Source of the DNA: Rhyacophila brunnea
Lineage: Eukaryota > Arthropoda > Insecta > Trichoptera > Rhyacophilidae
Length of the DNA stretch: 64,000 nt
NCBI GenBank assembly: GCA_022495005.1
Contig: JAGYXB010001010.1
Span: 1,488,001 to 1,552,000, forward strand
Direction of reading: 5' to 3'
Part shown: positions 62,001 to 64,000 of the stretch, one piece after another
Layout: the number at the start of each line of letters is the position of its first letter
Numbering within the stretch: position 1 is the stretch's first letter
Program-made: the position numbers and the translations under genes
Notes under the pieces: generated by a model
The model's input: the letters and a program-made list of their open reading frames with translations, nothing else
The model's database searches: none
What the model was told of the DNA's origin: nothing

Positions 62001-63301
62001 CGAGGGTGGGTCAATAAGTCCTTAGAAAAGCCGACAAGTGGCGCGACTAGTACTGTAAGCGGTTTGTTTTCATGCAGCGGCACTACCGATTCAGTATGCT
62101 GCGAAGTTTCAATCAGATTGGTCGGGTTGTTGTGTGTTTCTCGTACATTTAAAAAAAAATTTGCTTGTGGAAAATGGAAAAATGGAAAATGGAGAAAATT
62201 GAGTTTAGAGCTGTTATTAAACATTTTAATATAAAAGGGTTAACAGCAAAGGAAATAAAAAATGAGTTGGATTTAGTTCACGGCATATCTGCTCCTTCAC
62301 TTGCAACTATTTATAACTGGTTAAATGAATTTAAACGTGGTCGTACATCAACAAAGGATGAACCACGCTCAGGACGTCCTGTAGAGGTGACTACACCAGA
62401 AATGATCAATAAAATCCACGATATGGTGTTAAGTGACCGAAGATTAAAGTTGAGTGAGATAATTGAGGTTACAGGGATCTCAAAAGGTAGCGTCATTTCT
62501 ATTTTACATGACAAATTGGGCATGAAAAATATTTCTGCAAGATGGGTGCCGCGTTTGCTCACAGTCGACAATAAACGCAATAGGGTGGTGGCCTCTAAAG
62601 CCCTGTTGTCGCTCATGCAACGCAATCCGGATGAATTTTTTCGTCGCTTTGTGACTGTAGATGAAACATGGATACACCACTATACTCCCGAGACGAAAGA
62701 ACAGTCAAAGCAGTGGATTGCGAAGACAAACCATGTCCAAAGAAGGCGAAAACCGTAAAATCAGCTGGTAAGGTTATGGCTACTGTATTTTGGGATGCAC
62801 GTGAAATTATTTTCGTTGACTATTTGGAAAAAGGAAAAACAATAACAGGGGATTATTATGCATCTTTATTGGACCAGCTAAAAAACGAAATTGAAGAAAA
62901 ATGGCCTCATTTAAACAGGAAAAAAATCCTCTTTCATCAGAACAATGCCCGTGTTCACACATGTTTACGATCAATGGCTAAAATTGAAGAATTGAAGTTC
63001 GAATTGGTCGACCACCCACCGTATTCGCCAGATTTAGCCCCCAGTGACTTTTTCCTTTTCCCAAACTTAAAAAAATGGCTAAGTGGACAAGGTTTTTTTG
63101 CAAATGAAGAAGTCATCGATCGGACAAATGCTTATTTTGAGGACCTTCCGAAAACTTATTTTTCTGACGGTTTAAAAAAAATTGAGAAACGTCTAACCAA
63201 GTGTATTGAGCTCCAAGGAGATTATGTTGAGAAATAAAAAAAAATACAAAAATAAAAACTGTTTTAATGCTTTTTTCTAAGGAATTATTGACCCACCCTC
63301 G
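62001..63301 (+). mobile_element. Complete mariner transposon, inactive
   Basis: A 1301-bp element with terminal inverted repeats of about 28 bp (CGAGGGTGGGTCAATAAGTC at the left; one mismatch to the right end) and TA on both sides (61999-62000, 63302-63303). Length, ends and target are typical of mariner. The transposase inside is frameshifted and lacks one catalytic Asp. It lies in the last intron of gene E, opposite strand. Confidence 0.95.
62165..63237 (+). pseudogene. mariner transposase, frameshifted, catalytic Asp lost
   Basis: The first frame (62165-62758) holds the N-terminal helix-turn-helix domains (RAVIKHFNIKGL, SLATIYNWLNEFKRG, WVPRLLT) and the first catalytic Asp in VTVDETWIHHY. 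The frame then shifts at about 62715-62735, and the second frame (to 63237) continues AKTVKSAGKVMATVFWD, DYLEKGKTI, LFHQNNARVHT, PPYSPDLAPSDFFLF and ends LQGDYVEK. In LFHQNNARVHT the second Asp of the DD34D triad is Asn. Similarity is to Hsmar1-like (cecropia-type) transposases, judged by memory. Two independent lesions make it inactive. Confidence 0.92.
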
Positions 63302-63974
63302 TAACATCATCATATTAGTATTATGAATAAAAAAATATTTTTAAGATTTTTGACTATTTAAATTAATTTTAGATAGTTCAAGGAATAGCTAAAATTTATG
63401 AGAATCTTTTAAATATTCACGAATCTGTGAAACGTAATAGGTATGGTATCACTGATTAGAAAAAGTCTTACAGTTGAATGATTTAAACATATTATATACG
63501 ATTACCTAAAAATAATAATTACCTCACATGAGTCTTTACCACCAATCAGATATCCAGCGCACATCATCCGATCAGTGATTGGTTGAGAGATTCTCTGGTA
63601 ATCAGAATTGCATCTGACTCTATCTACTACTGGCAGAGATATGGCGCGAATTGTATGTGATGCTGTCCTATTTTTCTGATCAAAAAAATCATTAAAATTT
63701 AGAATAGTGACCTTACTGGGATAATTCTTTGCAAATATATATTTTGTCATAGAAAACTACTCTGAAAAATGTTGAGTTTATTAGTTAAATTAATTTACGA
63801 GACACTCATTTACGAGACACTCATCGTAAAGCAATCTTCAGAAAGTGAATACCAAAGTAATTTGTTTAGTTTACAAAATATTATGAATTAATTATCAGCA
63901 TACTGAATCAAATTTTCTCTATCTATATCTATTTGAAAATATATATACTGAGGTCAGATACACAAACTAGCAAT

Positions 63975-63992
63975 ATATATATATATATTTCC
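63975..63992. repeat. (AT)n microsatellite
   Basis: About 16-18 bases of alternating AT at the right window edge, in the presumed intron 3 of gene E. Confidence 0.6.
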
Positions 63993-64000
63993 CCCGACCA

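Larger units (their letters stand above)
61726..64000 (-). pseudogene. Gene E: trypsin-like protease, partial, last exon disrupted
   Basis: Only the last two coding exons are inside the window: 63675-63523 (pocket exon) and 61883-61726 (last exon). Exons 1-3 would lie beyond the right edge. The pocket exon is open and reads RCNSDYQRIS, MMCAGYLIGGKDSCE, with Asp at position 189 but Glu instead of Gln at 192. The last exon has [10 protein letters not shown] and SFGYACARPFYP (Ala where paralogues have Gly), then Glu-stop: compared with paralogues one base is missing in the PGVY codons. In the restored frame (…SDVRALRPWIKETT) a second stop, TGA, replaces the usual Gly. A product would lack about 28 C-terminal residues including the helix. 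A mariner fills most of the intron between the two exons. Confidence 0.75.

Overview
This is an AT-rich, intron-rich, repeat-rich animal nuclear sequence, most likely from an insect. It carries multi-exon genes with GT-AG introns and a transposon mix common in arthropods: non-LTR retrotransposons, mariner, hAT, Helitron, tRNA-derived SINEs and many short inverted-repeat elements. I cannot name the species or the order from the sequence alone.

The host genes form one tandem array of five trypsin-family (S1A) serine protease genes, all on the minus strand. They are called A (3436-12582), B (15291-21375), C (28025-35170), D (41230-52045) and E (61726 to beyond the right edge). A to D each have five coding exons of nearly identical layout: (1) signal peptide, (2) propeptide, IVGG start and catalytic His, (3) catalytic Asp, (4) specificity-pocket region, (5) GDSGGP and the C-terminus. 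The spliced products are 252, 261, 258 and 259 residues. They look like secreted zymogens, probably digestive; the tissue is an inference. A, C and D have Asp at the primary specificity position (189 in chymotrypsin numbering). B has Ser there, as chymotrypsins do. E has a frameshift and an early stop in its last exon and looks like a pseudogene or a truncated allele. B, C and D share a signal-peptide exon and a core promoter with a TTTAAATAC element 34-40 bases before the ATG. A has a different signal peptide and a canonical TATA box.

Introns and spacers are filled with mobile DNA. 1-15 kb: a dispersed repeat, a SINE, decayed LINE pieces, one member of a small MITE family and a hAT-like element with an exact 8-base target duplication. 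15-28 kb: LINE remnants, a MADF-domain pseudogene fragment, the second MITE copy, a double hairpin, and a Helitron with both termini but an internally deleted protein. 28-41 kb: SINE-like tandem units, an RTE-like 3' end, a short near-perfect palindrome, and a 5'-truncated RT/RNase H LINE with a long open frame and poly(A) tail. 41-52 kb: gene D, whose 7.4 kb second intron holds a LINE with one nonsense codon and a fresh 2741-bp tandem duplication of the LINE 3' half plus flanking DNA. 52-64 kb: foldback elements including a 300-bp near-perfect palindrome inside a larger element, a second SINE, more LINE debris, and a complete but inactivated mariner in the last intron of gene E.

I found no rRNA gene, functional tRNA gene, CRISPR array or sign of a prokaryotic replicon.
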